The notes below the pieces were generated by a model. The model was not told where the DNA came from. It worked only from the letters and a program-made list of their open reading frames with translations, and searched no databases. Source: Limnephilus marmoratus (lineage: Eukaryota > Arthropoda > Insecta > Trichoptera > Limnephilidae). From it: a stretch of 64,000 nucleotides of DNA. The stretch lies in NCBI GenBank assembly GCA_917880885.1, contig OU862918.1, positions 1,922,001 through 1,986,000 on the forward strand, written 5' to 3'. The position numbers and the translations under genes are program-made. Of this stretch, positions 1-11,273 are shown piece after piece; within the stretch, counting starts at the first letter, position 1, and every line of letters begins with the position of its first letter.

Positions 1-90
1 TCAATGTTCATTCCTTTCTCTCCTCAAAAAGACCCTCCACACAGCATCCCAGATGACATAGTCCTGTGTGGAGTTAATGTAAAAAAAAAT
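1..90 (+). mobile_element. X repeat, 3' end (cut by window start)
   Basis: Terminal part of a family repeated about ten times in the window. It matches the shared 3' segment with ccctccacacagcatccc, a gatgacata block and a ggagttaatgtaaaa end. The A-rich end suggests a retroposed, SINE-like element or a LINE 3' UTR; class not proven. It meets the 3' end of a minus-strand LINE tail (91-575) tail to tail. Confidence 0.75.
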
Positions 91-575
91 AATAATAACG
101 CCGTTTATCCGCAGGGGTAGGCAGAGAGGACGGACCGCTAAACAACTCGGTCTTGACACACACTCTTTGCCTCACTCACATTCATACATTGTCTCATACA
201 CACTCCTCTATTATTATGACGTTTGACATGGCCTGACTCAAGTACTTGATTCACTTGATCGTGCCGTGTCTTCCGCGGGCGTCCCCGACTTCTTCTACCA
301 TCACATTTGCGTCATGTATTCTTCTTACACTACTTTCTTCGTTCATTCGCTCTATATGCCCAAACCATCTGAGGCTCCTTTTCTCAATCTTACTCATTAC
401 GCTTGCATCAGCCTTACATTCTTTGCGGATATCCACATTTCTCACACGATCATATATGGTTTTACCATATATAAGCCTCAGGGATCTCATTTCAACAGCA
501 TTCAGCTAACTTTCATCCTTCCTCTGCCAGGTCCATGCCTCACTGCCATACATCAGGGTATGTATGGCAATTCAA
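91..575 (-). pseudogene. LINE tail, RWFGHIERM-type (copy 1)
   Basis: C-terminal region of a non-LTR retrotransposon polyprotein, downstream of the reverse transcriptase. The minus strand reads KTIYDRVRNVDIRKEC and RWFGHIERMNEESS, with stops and frameshifts. The 3' end carries a conserved block with ctacccctgcgg and aaacggcg, also seen at 39340-39465 and 54430-54527. It is 5'-truncated at about 575, exactly where an X copy starts on the other strand. Related copies lie at 53721 and 57000. Clade not assigned. Confidence 0.8.
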
Positions 576-1047
576 TTTAAGAGGCGGGTATGGGTACCGC
601 CGCCCTGGGAACCAATTATTGGACAACCAACATCCCTGCTACAGGTCACCCCAAGTGTTTCGCTACGTTTGGTGACTTAGCAGGGGTGCCCGGGTTCATG
701 GGATGAGGTTTGTCTAGGTCTTGGTGGCGGATACGTTTGCCCAACCACTGCATAGCGGGCTGGATCGAAGGAGACTGATTGAGGGAGGCCTTTTGACCTC
801 TGCAGCCGGATTCTCCCGACCCTTTGCCTTGCACTGCAGTGTGAGGAATAGATTTATACGTCCGTCACTCCTGGCCACACTGACCCCCAGATAACTACCC
901 ACCCCTCATACCTTTTTCCTTCCCATATCTTCTTCTCCTTCCTTTCCCTTTAAAAAACCCTGCACTCAGCATCCATAAAGATGACATAGGCCCCTAGGGA
1001 AATTGTTTTTCTCGGTGCCTCTTATGTGGAGCTAATGTTAAAAAAAT
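573..1047 (+). mobile_element. X repeat, long form (copy 2)
   Basis: Near full-length copy of the X family. It starts with a ggcgggtatgggtaccgccg block, passes through gcaggggtgcccgggttcatg and a central part mentioning gcgggctggatcga, and ends gctaatgttaaaaaaa. No long frame is shared between copies, so it is non-coding. The long form keeps a central segment of roughly 130 bp that the short form lacks (31940, 53944, 59366). Confidence 0.8.
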
Positions 1048-1855
1048 GTACCTGTGGACTGAAGCTGTCAAACGATATTAATATTATAATTTTTTTTATA
1101 AAATGTGGGTAAACTTAAATATTTTTTTAAACCCTCAGAAATTTAATGGTTCTGAAGAACCATTGTAATGCATAACTCGCAAGTATTGTATTTTAGATTT
1201 TGTTTTTACATAGCTGTAACAAAAAAGTTTATTTTTTTTTCTCTTTTTAGTTTAAGATAACGTACTTTATGATCATTAGTAATCCGCAAAAAAACGGTGT
1301 TTGCTGCTTATTTAAAAAAAAATAAGCTTGTGGATATTTTGTTAAAGCGCATAAATAAGTCCAGCAACTACCGCCATCTATGAATTATCTTCGACATATC
1401 CAATATGCACGTAAGGGCAAGGTAAAAGAAATTTTCTGGAAAACTTAAGCTTTTAGTTTTCGCCGGCAGATGTCGATAGCATCCGCTTTTATATATTAGA
1501 TATCATGGACTTCATGATTGTATATTTAAAAGAATATTATATACAAAACTACTCTGCAAATTTGTGTAAAAGTAAGTTATGTTGAAAATGAAGAAATGAA
1601 ATTTAATAAAATTAATAAATGAAAAATAAATAAACGCCCGGGTTGCCGGCACTGAAACTGAAAACTGAATTTATAATAATTTAATTGTATTAAAATCATC
1701 CCAATAGGTAGACTTATTTTTCGATCGGATTTTATATGCAGAAATTATTATATTATTAAGTTTATCAACATAAACCAAAATTACGTGCTTTTCAAATTTT
1801 TTCTAAACAAGAATTCATCTGATATTATATTGTGCGGCGTTTAGAGTCTTACCCC
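1048..1855. other. AT-rich DNA, no feature seen
   Basis: No coding region, tandem array or recognised element was found here. Confidence 0.5.
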
Positions 1856-2232
1856 TGACGGCCTCCGTACTATAGGGGTTAGGCTCTTGAATTGCAATCT
1901 GTAGGTAGCAGGATCGAATTTCTGCGTGCGCAAAAAATTTGTTTTGATTAATTTGTGTTCTTTCGCAATTAATTCATTTAATATATAGCATATTTGCGGC
2001 ACGTTCCAGATTGAAAGATACTGTCGGTGTTGTCCTGGACCACCATTCATAATTGAAACATTGCTTGAAATGGCTTTAGCCGTATTTGGTGACGAGAATG
2101 GCCAGGTACTTCCTCACCTTCCCCATCGCCTTACCCTCCCCAATACCTTCAGCCTCTTAAGCTCTCAACACACACCAATCGGGGATGCTATGGGCTCTAT
2201 ACGGGAGCAGCTGTGAAATCGGTTTCCAGAAA
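1856..2232 (+). mobile_element. SINE-A, tRNA-headed (copy 1, diverged)
   Basis: Aligns along its whole length with the copy at 14703-15123 and the partial copy at 63875. The 5' head is tRNA-like but decayed: box B reads ggatcgaattt instead of ggttcgaaccc. The body has ccaccattca, ttgaaacattgcttgaaa and ggctttagccg. The end carries a ccaatcggggatgc block. No coding capacity; presumably Pol III-driven and LINE-mobilised. Confidence 0.75.
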
Positions 2233-4215
2233 TACGTTATTTCATTTTCGCCAAATTGAATTTCAAAATATATAAATTAGTTAATCCTAAATACTTTTTT
2301 GAGTTAATGTACTGTGCTTCCTCCTGTTTTGGCCAACGTTTCGGACAACGTTACACATCATCAAGACAGATGCCAAATCTAAAGTAGGCAAAACTAGAAG
2401 GAAGTGCAACATGGCATAGATAAGCCTTTTGACAGCGAAATTTTAAATCATATAAAATACGCTTTTCAAGAAATTGATAAACGTGAAGTATTTATGCATG
2501 TAATTTATGATGATTTATTTATAAAAAATAATGGGTTGTTGTGACATCAGTATTATCCGAACTTTAATATTATTTTGTGTGGTAATGGACTCAGGAAATG
2601 ACAAATCTTTCTTATCATCGTAATAAAACGATAAGAAATTCCTTAACAAAAGAGGAATTCAGATTGTTTGAATGATTGCCTATTATCGGCATCTGCGCAA
2701 TACGATTATAATGTTATCTTTTCCGCTGAAATTTATTTTCTTAATTCTGGGCTAAATTAAAAAAAAAAAACTTTTCAATACCTAACAGCAATTTTGCCGA
2801 TTTTCCTAGTAAGTGTTTCCCTAATCTTCGTATTGGATTAAAGGAAAACATACAATAATTATCATGGCTTATTTAAATACCCAAGGAAAGCATACAATTA
2901 CAATTTTGTATCTGCGATTCAATCCAATTTGTTTTTGCATGCCCTGCTTCAAAGAATTGAGGTTTTGTAAGAGCAAAACTGTAAAATATATTCAATTTCA
3001 TATTGCGTATTTAAGCCGTGAACAAACAATTCTTCTTCATATTTTACAGAATGACTTTCAAAAGGGGTTAATTCTTAAAGTAATTAAATTACGGCCATCT
3101 ATTAACGAGCATATGATGAATTATTTTAGGTTTATCCTTAACTAAACTTATCTGATAGTTTTGCAGTTCAGAAATCAGAACAGTACCATTTAAATTTTCC
3201 AAATATTTAGCCTTGCACTTTAGCAATCAACCCACGTCACAAGAAAAAAATACATTTCTATTAAATTAAATCATTTTTTTCAAAGCTGCTTCACGGTATT
3301 GATGTAGAACATATATTATCATATAATATTATCCCGTCAAAAGTTTATTCTAAATGTTTTCCATTAAAATTTGCAAATTGAGAAACTTCCAACGATTTTA
3401 AAATAAACTTTGAAATGATTAACCCAGATTTTCACAAATTAATGTATTATTTACCTGCATTATGTGTACCAGAAAAAAAAATTAAGTGAAATATCTACTG
3501 CGATAAGCTATTGCGAAATTCCCCCTATCTCTAATAATATCTACCAATCTATTTTTTGTCTAGCAAAAAAAAAAAAAATTTTGTAAACTATCGTATTAAT
3601 TAACCATATCGATTTAGCTTAATTGAATATATTTTTAGTCTTATTTTTTTTTTTTTTATTAGCACTATTTCACATTTGGCTTGACATCGGATGATCAGTC
3701 ATAATAATTGAAAAAAAAACATAATTAATGGTGTAATATGATGTTGACTTACTAGAATAATTTTTCTAACAATGAATTGTTATCAAAAACTTGCACTAGG
3801 GATTTGGACCCTTCACAACACACTGTAAATATATCATCACAAAAACTTTCACTTTTGTTACCAAAATTTGACGCACACACAATAATAATTGACATAAGGC
3901 AAACAATGCTGTTCGTGGTATCAGATGTCGCCTGCAACTATAGACTATAACTGGCAATAATCATGATCATTTTTGATAATAATTTAAAATCTTTGCGATA
4001 ATAAACAGATAATGCTCTTTAGATAAGATTTATCAGAAAGGCACTCGGATAGTGATAGTATGAATGACGATTGAATTCCGTTTACGATGATATATTTATT
4101 TATTGTGGTTAAAGAAATACACACATTTCTACGCAACTATCATGTTTTCATATTGAAAAAGTTTTTTTTATTATTATTATTGTCATGAGTGTTTTTCTGT
4201 TGTTGTTTTCTATAA
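2233..4215. other. AT-rich DNA with one hammerhead-like repeat fragment
   Basis: At 2312-2420 lies a fragment homologous to the palindrome at 23977-24193, sharing ggccaacgtttcgg and acatcatca. Imperfect inverted ends (cttcctcctgtttt against aaaactagaaggaag) flank it. A short stem (ttcttatc / gataagaa) lies near 2608-2637. A 93-codon frame at 2864-3145 looks like chance: AT-rich with no motif. Nothing else recognised. Confidence 0.5.
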
Positions 4216-4399
4216 TCAATATATATATATATATTATAAAAGAAAGTCCAAAAAAACGTGCGGAACGCAAAAACTCAGAAACGAGTACCGGTACGATCAA
4301 GAGAGTTATATGGTATGGTAGATGTCTATCCCTCCTAGGGAATAAGGGTATTCATTTTTACCTAAAGGGCTTGCTTTTGAAGATATAAGGGCTGAAAGT

Positions 4400-6165
4400 T
4401 CTAGGACGACTCTAGAAATTTCAAGAAGAATCTAGAAGATTCCGGAAACTTCTAGAAAATTCAATAAAACTCTGGAATGCTCTGGAAGAAGTGGAGGAGT
4501 ATGCCAGCGAGTCTAGAAGATTCCGGAAAGTTCAAGAAGGTTCGATAAAGCTGTAGAAAGTTCTGAAAGGAATGGAGGAGTGTGTCGGTATGTCTACAAG
4601 GTCCCGGAAAATTCTAGAAGTTTCTATAAAGCTGTAGGAAGTCCTAGAAGGTTCGATAGAACTGTACAAAGTTCTGGAAGGAGTGGCGGAGTATGTCAGT
4701 GAGTCTAGAAGGTTCCGGAAAGAACTAGAAGCTTACAGAAGGCTATAGAAAGTTCTGAAAGGAGTGGAGGAGTGTGTCGGTGTGTCTAGAAGGTTCCGGA
4801 AAATTCTAGAAGATTCCACAAAGCTGAAAAGAAGTTCTAGAAGGTTCGATAAAGCTGTAGAAAGTTCTTGAAGGTGTGGCGTAGTATGTCGGTGAGTCTA
4901 GAATGATCTGATGGTTCACAAATGCTTTAGAAAATTGTGGATGAAGAAAGTTCTAGAAGCTTTCAGATACAGTTGGCGGTGAGTCTAGAAGATTTCGAAA
5001 GTTCTGGGAGGTTCGATAGAGCTATACAAAGTTCTAAAAGGAGTGGAGTGTGTCGGTGTGTCCAGAAGGTTCCAGAAAATTCTAGAAGTTCCATAAAGCT
5101 GTGGAAGTTCTAGAAGGTTCGATAAGGCTGTACAATGTTCTGGAAGGAGCGGCGGAGTATATCGGTGAGTCTAAAAGTTTTCGGAAACTTCTAGGTTTGA
5201 TAAAACTGTAGAAAGTTCTGGAAGGTGTTACGGAGTATGTCGGTGAATCTAGAAGGTTCCGGAAAGATCTAGAAGGTTCCATAAGGCTATAAAAAGTTCC
5301 GAAAGGAGTAAAAGAGTGTGTCGGTGTGTCTAGAAGGTTCCGGAAAATTCTAGAAGATTCCACAAAGCTGAAAAGAAGTTTTAGAAGGTTCGATAAAGCT
5401 GTAGAAAGTTCTGGAAGGAGTGACGGAGTATGTCGGTGAGTCTATAAGGTTTCGGAAAGTTCTAGAAGGTTCGATAAACCTGTAGAAAGTTATGGAAGGA
5501 CAGGCGGAGTATGTCGGCGAGTATATAAGGTTTCGAAAGTTCTAGAAGGTTCGATAAAGCAGTAAAAAGTTCTGGAAGGAGTGGCGGAGTATGTTGGTGA
5601 GTATAGAAGGTTTGAGAAAGTTCCATAAGGTTCCATTAAGCTGTAAAAAGTTCTGAAAGGAGTGACGGAGAATGTCGGTGAGTCTAGAAGGTTCCGGAAA
5701 GTTCTAGACGGTTCGATAAAGCTGTAGAAAGTTCTAGAAGGAGTGGCAGAGTACATGAGTTAGTCTAGAAGGTTCCGGAGTTCTAGAGGGAGGGTTCGAT
5801 AAAGCTGTAGAAAGTTCTGTAAGGAGTGGCAAAGTACGTCAGTGAGTTTAGAAGGTTCCAAAAAGTTCTAGAAATTCCGAAAAAGCTGTAAAGAGATCTG
5901 GAAGGAGTGGCGGAGCACGTTGGTGAGTCTAGAAGACTCTGGAAAGTACAATAAGGTTCGGTAGAGCTGTGAAAATTTCGGAAGGAGCGATGGAGTGTGT
6001 CGGTGAGTCTGGAAGGTTCTAGATAGTTCTGGAAGGTTCCCTAATGCTCTAGGATGTTATGGAAGGAGAAAGTTCTAGAAGCTTTCAGAAATGAGTGGCG
6101 GAGAGTGTGAATCTCGATGTGAGTCTCCAGTGAGTCTCGATGGTTCTGGAAAGTTCTCGAAGTTA
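4400..6165. repeat. 81-bp minisatellite of GAA/TTC pentamers, left
   Basis: Degenerate tandem array with a period near 81 bp, judged from the spacing of the agtatgtcggtgagtctaga block (about 5502, 5583, 5664, 5745). The core alternates GAA and TTC every five bases; for example GAA at 5687, TTC at 5692, GAA at 5697 and TTC at 5702. That is the consensus arrangement of heat-shock elements bound by HSF. Because 81 is divisible by three, minus-strand frames stay open and spell a 27-residue repeat (FIEPSRTFRNLLDSP); no independent sign of a real protein. Confidence 0.85.
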
Positions 6166-6177
6166 GGATAATCTTAA

Positions 6178-6746
6178 TCTTCAATATACATTATTTAAAA
6201 CTCAAAGACGGGAGTTATATTGTGTGGTAGCCCTCTATCCTCCTTCTATGAAAAAAGTTCCCATTTTTACCTGAAGGGCGTGCTTTTAAATTTTAGAACA
6301 GTTCAGAACATTCCGGAATATTGTTGAGCATTCCAGATCATCCCGGAACATTCTGGAATATTTAGGAATGTTCGTGAATAGGATGGAACGATAAGAAACA
6401 TACCAGATCATTCTGGAACATTCCAGAACACTCCTGAATGTTGTGGATTGATCTGGAACATTATTCTGGAATATTTGAATTCTTTTTTGTATGGGGCTAC
6501 CCGTATGTGGTATATAAAGCAAGATCCGCCGTGGATTCGAACGTCAATTTAATCTTACATCAACTCCCCGAGCGAAGCCGAACACCCCACTCCGAGTATT
6601 TGAGAGCATTCCACAACGTTCCAGAACATTCCGAAACATTCTATAAAATTGTTGAATGTTCGGGAATAGGGAATCGGAACATCTATGTGAAACATTCCAA
6701 AACACTCTCGAATGTTGTCCCGAGCGAAGCCGGGTAACCCAGCTAG
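6178..6746 (+). mobile_element. Inner Helitron-like unit with second minisatellite (left)
   Basis: Begins at A|TCTTCAATATACATT and shares the CTAG end at 6746. Its head resembles the outer head at 4216-4390, including an agttatat block and a tttttacct...aagggc block. It holds a short array (6290-6480) rich in ggaacattctggaa, with TTC 6411, GAA 6416, TTC 6421 and GAA 6426 in perfect five-base phase. Length 569 bp; the inverted partner is 8825-9423 (599 bp). Confidence 0.7.
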
Positions 6747-7019
6747 TAATAACAATAATTGGATGATTAATTTGTAGATCGCCGTTTTTGTGAGAAATCA
6801 CCTCAAGGGCGCTATGCAATTTATTATGAATACTTAGGCTCTATCTAATTTTATACCGTAAACATACCTGGCAGGTCACTTCCGATCCCACACTACAATT
6901 AGAAAGTTTGTGCTTGCAGAAGATAAGACTTTGCACGCGGACGACATTATATTTAAAACACTGGACATTTCATGACTTTGCATTTGCTACCCCCACCTTT
7001 GTTGACATTTCGTTAATAA

Positions 7020-7055
7020 GAATGCGTCAGGCGCTCGGAGTAGCCTGACGCATTC
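7020..7055. repeat. Perfect 13-bp stem-loop
   Basis: gaatgcgtcaggc at 7020-7032 pairs with gcctgacgcattc at 7043-7055 across a 10-base loop. It lies in otherwise AT-rich spacer. Role unknown. Confidence 0.8.
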
Positions 7056-7285
7056 TGGCCGGTCTCGTTATCCCTTATTAAATAAGAGGGATAATTAACA
7101 TTTTGAGACCTTAAAAGTGTCAAATAATGTTTATTACTCTGTGAACATTACATATGTGAACTCAAAATAATTTTATCGTAAGCAGTGTGGACGTATAACG
7201 AGTTTTAAGAATATGTGCAGATATTATCGTGATTCATTAGATGCGAAGTGTTTAAAACCCAGGATCGGTAGCGAACATTTACCAG

Positions 7286-7549
7286 ATGTGGTCATTTGTT
7301 CGGTTGTTGGGTGTCATAGCCGTACCCCTGCGCACCCCCCGCACCTTTACTGCAACCCCGCTGCTCGCTGTTACGCCCGCAGTCGCTGTATTTACGACTG
7401 TGGACCATATGTGTGGGCCACCGAAGCGGCCTTCTAAGAAACGCACCAGAGAAGAAAACCAACTGATGACCTCTGCAATCTCTGCATCCCTAGCTGCCCC
7501 CGCTGCCAACCGCCCGCGCCTGCCCCCCGCCCCTAAGCACATGGACTAG
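7286..7549 (+). other. Unrecognised GC-rich 87-codon frame
   Basis: The frame has a hydrophobic, proline- and threonine-rich first half and a basic stretch RPSKKRTREE about two thirds along. It ends PPAPKHMD. Overlapping frames on both strands are also open, as expected for a GC-rich island, so coding status is doubtful. It could be the end of an unrecognised transposon ORF, since repeat and LINE-tail signals follow. Confidence 0.2.
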
Positions 7550-7890
7550 GAAGTCATGGGACTGAGCCCGCGCCCTTCGGTTTCTACCTGTGCCGTACGT
7601 ATGGAGTGATAAATGAAAAATTAAAAAACTTTATTAATTAACAGTTCACAGTGACAATTTATTATCACAGTGTATTACGAGTATATATACATTTTCGTTA
7701 GCGTTGATTACGTGTTATTTTTATGGTTTCTTTGCAATTGTTTTTATGAACTGCAGATTTATTAAATACATATATGTTTTGAGTATGTGTGAGTAAGACT
7801 AAGTTAGGTTAAGTTAGATTAAGTAGATTAAGTTAGATTAAGTTAGACTAAGGATGTTAAAAGTAGATTATTAAATACAGAAGGTAAATG

Positions 7891-8230
7891 TATTATTGGG
7901 GGGCAAGAATTCCAATAATCCATGCGCTTGATAGCTGCAAGACGAGTTGATACCTAGCCTCCTACATAGTTAAGTAAATTAGAATACGTACGTATAAAAA
8001 GATATTTTATTTAATTTATTGGGGGGCTAGAATTCCAACACTCCATGCGCTTGATAGCTGCAAGACGAGTGGTTATCTAGCCCCCTACATAGTTAAGTAA
8101 ATTGAAATACGTACGTATAAAAAGATATTTTATTTAATTTATCGGGGGGCTAGAATTTCAATAATCCATGCGCTTGATAGCTGCAAGACGAGTTGTTATC
8201 TAGCCTCCTAAGTTAAGTAAATTCTAATGT
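7891..8230 (+). repeat. 123-bp tandem repeat, three copies
   Basis: The ggggggct tract starts at 7898, 8021 and 8144, a spacing of exactly 123 bp. Each unit carries ccatgcgcttgatagctgca, agacgagt and gttaagtaaatt; the third is truncated. Non-coding. Confidence 0.9.
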
Positions 8231-8235
8231 AAAAT

Positions 8236-8302
8236 CCTTGTTAATTTGTACAGCGCTCTTGAGGCGATTTTTCGCAAAAACAGCGCTATATAAGTTGTCC
8301 AA

Positions 8303-8333
<31 letters not shown>
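8236..8333 (+). mobile_element. LINE 3'-end-like tail with (TTA)n
   Basis: cagcgctcttgaggcga followed by agcgctatataagttgtcc and a TTA microsatellite (8310-8333). It resembles the 3' ends of insect LINEs that end in ATT repeats. No coding part is recognisable upstream. Confidence 0.4.
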
Positions 8334-8335
<2 letters not shown>

Positions 8336-8824
8336 GAAGTAAATTGTCAATTTGAAAAATAGATATAATAATAACATTAGTTCCAAAATTTGAGAAAATA
8401 TTTATTTTGAAAAACTAGATACTAGATACACTTTATTACTGGATAATTTTTACGAAACGCTTTTACAGGAGCTAACAAAAAAGATTTTGCTTTCATTTCA
8501 ACATAATTAGTTATTTACAATGTCACGGGCTGTGAAGGTGAAAGGTTTTTAAAAGGTTACGATTGTCTGAAAAGACGAGTTTTAATTTAAGCTCTAAATA
8601 CCGCCGAGTCTGTGGCAGTCCATTCCAGGCAAAGATATTCAAATACAGAAGAGATATGCCAACTGTCGCCGGACTACGCGCTAATTAGCGTAGTTTCTCA
8701 TACAAAAAGAATTTGTTCAATCGTTGATTTTTTGAAAATGTGCATTAATATTGGTTAACAATATATTTTGAATAAGGAAAGAATTCGTTCATTTAGTTTA
8801 ACGTTCGTTTGGTTTATTCGTTAA

Positions 8825-9423
8825 CTAGCTGGGTTACCCGGCTTCGCTCAGGACAACATTCGAGAGTATTCTGAAATGTTTCACATTGATGTTCTCGAAT
8901 CCCTATTCCCGAACTTTCCACAATTTTCCAGAATGTTCCGGTATGTTTTGGAACGTTGTGGAATGCTCTGAAATACTCTGACTGGGTTTCCGGCTTCGCT
9001 CAGGGAGTTGATGTGAGATTGAATTGACGTTCGAATCCACGACGGATCTTGCTTTATATACCCCATATAAGTAGCCCCATAAAAAAATTCAAATGTTCCA
9101 GATCATTCCACAACATTAAGGAGTATTCTGGAATGTTCCACAATGATCTGGAATATTCCGGTATATTCCTAAATATATTCCGGAGTGTGTTGGATTGCTC
9201 AAGAATACTCTGGAATATTATGAACTGTAGGAAATTTCAAGGGGCGAGACTTCCAGCCCTTATATCTTTAAAAGCACACCCTTTAGGTAAAACCTATAAC
9301 TTTCTTCATGTATGTGGGATAGAGGGCTATCACACAATATAACTCCTGTTATCATACCAGGACTCGTCTTTGAGTTTTAGCGGCATGCACATTGAACACT
9401 TTTTTAATAATGTATATTGAAGA
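8825..9423 (-). mobile_element. Inner Helitron-like unit with second minisatellite (right)
   Basis: Matches 6178-6746 in reverse: gggttacccggcttcgctc near the 3' end, a cgaatccacgacggatc block, ggaatattccgg-type repeats (about 9090-9240) and the tttaggtaaaacc head block. The CTAG end is preceded by the same stem-loop. Confidence 0.7.
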
Positions 9424-9459
9424 TAAAGATTATCCAAACTTTCCAGAAGCTTCTAGATA

Positions 9460-10534
9460 TTCTATCCGCCACTCATTTCTGAAGCTTCTAGAATTTTCTC
9501 CTTCCGTAACATCCTAGAGTATTAGGGAGGCTTTCAGAACTATCTAGAACCTTCTAGAATCACCAACACACTCCATCGCTCCTTTCAAAACTTTCTAGAG
9601 CTTTATCGAGCTTTCTAGAACTTTTTGGAACCTTCTAGACTCAACAACATACTCCGCCACTCCTTCTAAAATTTTCTATAGCTCTATTTTTCTCTCTTTC
9701 TATAGATCCTTTTAGATCTTTTCGGAACCTTCTATATTCACCGACATACTCCGCCACTCCTTTCAGTACTTTGTACAGCCCTATCGAACCTTCTAGGACT
9801 TCTTACAGCTTTATGGAACCTTCTAGACTTTTTCGGGACCTTCTAGATACACCGACATACTCCTCTACTCCTATCTGAACTTTCTACAGCTTTACGGAAC
9901 CTTCTAGAACTTCTACAGTTTTATCGAACCTTCTAGAACATTCTGGAAACTTCCAAACCCACCGACATATTCCACCATTCCTTTCAGAACTTTATACAAC
10001 TTTATCGAACCTTCTAGAACTTTCCGGAACCTTCTAGACTCACCGACATACTCCGCCACACCTTCCAGAACTTCCTACAGCTTTATGGAACCTTCTAAAA
10101 TTTTTCGGACCCTCCTAGACACACCGTACCTTCTAGACACACTCTTCCACTCTTATCAGAACTTTCTACAGCTTTACGGAACCTTCTAGAACTTCTACAG
10201 TTTTATCAAACCTTCTAGAACATTCCGGAAACTTCGAAACCCACCGACATATTCCACCATTCCTTTCAGAACTTTGTACATTTTTAAGGAACCTTCTAGA
10301 ACTTTCCGGAACCTTCTACACTCACCGACATACTCTGCCTTACCTTCCAGAACTTCCTACAGCTTTATGGAATCTTCTAGAATTTTTCGGGACCTTCTAG
10401 ACACACCGACACGCTCCTCCACTCATATTAGAACTTTCTACAACTTTACGAAACCTTCTAGAATATTCCGGAAACTTCCAAACCCACAGACATATTCCAC
10501 CATTCCTTCCAGAATTTTCTCGAAGGAATGGTAG
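9460..10534. repeat. GAA/TTC minisatellite, right part a
   Basis: Reverse-strand continuation of the 81-bp family. A run of strictly phased pentamers occurs at 10007-10034: GAA 10007, TTC 10012, GAA 10017, TTC 10022, GAA 10027, TTC 10032. It ends exactly at the BEL/Pao target site and resumes at 17236. Confidence 0.85.
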
Positions 10535-10938
10535 TGTTCAGGATCTCAACTTCCGCTCTCCTGACAGAGCAATCCGGCGTGGTAATACCAGATTCCAAAG
10601 GGAAGTGTGGCTGGAGTAACTCTTCAATAATAACTCCAGCTCTTGAATAATTGGTCTTTATTGAAACAATAAAAGACCCGTAGGGTAGCTCATGTACGGT
10701 GAGCCCAATGATGCTATCTCTCTCCGCGGTTTTATAACCCACATGAAGTGAAAACCTGGCAGCAGACTTTTTGCCCAAAAACGACCCGCCCAAGACGGAT
10801 GGTAACAAGAGAAGAAGGAATTAAAAAATCCGTGGCAATACGAAATCGCCCTGGCAATTGCCAACACAAAAAAATGTTGATACAACCATTAGGGTGACAA
10901 TCACAAATATTAATATTTCAGTACCTGAAATCTTAACA
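10535..10938 (-). repeat. BEL/Pao 1 3' LTR
   Basis: 404 bp, bounded TGTTCA...TTAACA as printed, so TG...CA in either direction. Differs from the other LTR at 10768 and at 10880-10881. Three differences in 404 bp imply a young insertion. Confidence 0.95.
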
Positions 10939-11273
10939 TATTCCCGCCCAAAAACGAGTATTAAGGAATAGTCGTTTTTCATAAAATAATATAAGAAGAG
11001 ATTGCAACATTGGTACTCAGAATTTACCCAACGAGTTCACACATACAAAAATAAACAATATTCAATATATGGATATCAAAATAATAACAAAAAACTTATA
11101 ACTAAGTATATAACGCTATGTCAGACTTGACATTAAAAAATAAAAGTTTAATAATGTAGAACCTTCTGGTGCGCTGCACCCACTTATGTGAAAATAGTTT
11201 AACACTTGGCACTGATGAGCCTGACGGCACTTTGATTTACACATCACATCACTTTTAGCGTTGTAATTGGTTC
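10939..11273 (-). other. BEL/Pao 1 3' untranslated region and likely polypurine tract
   Basis: Directly upstream of the 3' LTR the minus strand reads gggcgggaata (10939-10949), the expected polypurine-tract position. The rest is AT-rich and non-coding. Confidence 0.55.

Larger units (their letters stand above)
4216..6746 (+). mobile_element. Helitron-like element with minisatellites (left copy)
   Basis: Non-autonomous rolling-circle-type element. The 5' end is A|TCAATATATAT followed by ttataaaagaaagtcc. The 3' end is a CCCG/CGGG stem-loop (6720-6735), eight bases, then CTAG at 6743-6746 with T next. A|TC...CTAG|T without target duplication is the known Helitron grammar. A second 5'-type terminus (A|TCTTCAATATAC) lies at 6178, so this is either a nested pair or one element with two heads. 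The same unit recurs inverted at 8825-18582. No Rep/helicase coding is seen. Confidence 0.75.
6747..8824. other. Spacer between the inverted Helitron copies
   Basis: About 2.08 kb not shared between the arms. It contains a 13-bp perfect stem with a 10-base loop (7020-7055), an unrecognised GC-rich frame (7286-7549), a taagttaga-type microsatellite (about 7798-7858), a 123-bp tandem repeat (7891-8230) and a LINE 3'-end-like tail (8236-8333). 8334-8824 is AT-rich without recognised content. Confidence 0.6.

Noticed and set aside
2864..3145. 93-codon plus-strand gene
   Set aside because: AT-driven composition, no motif, no splice context; chance frame.
7798..7858. Insect telomeric repeat (TTAGG)n
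   Set aside because: The units read ttaagttaga with variable spacing and do not form TTAGG runs.
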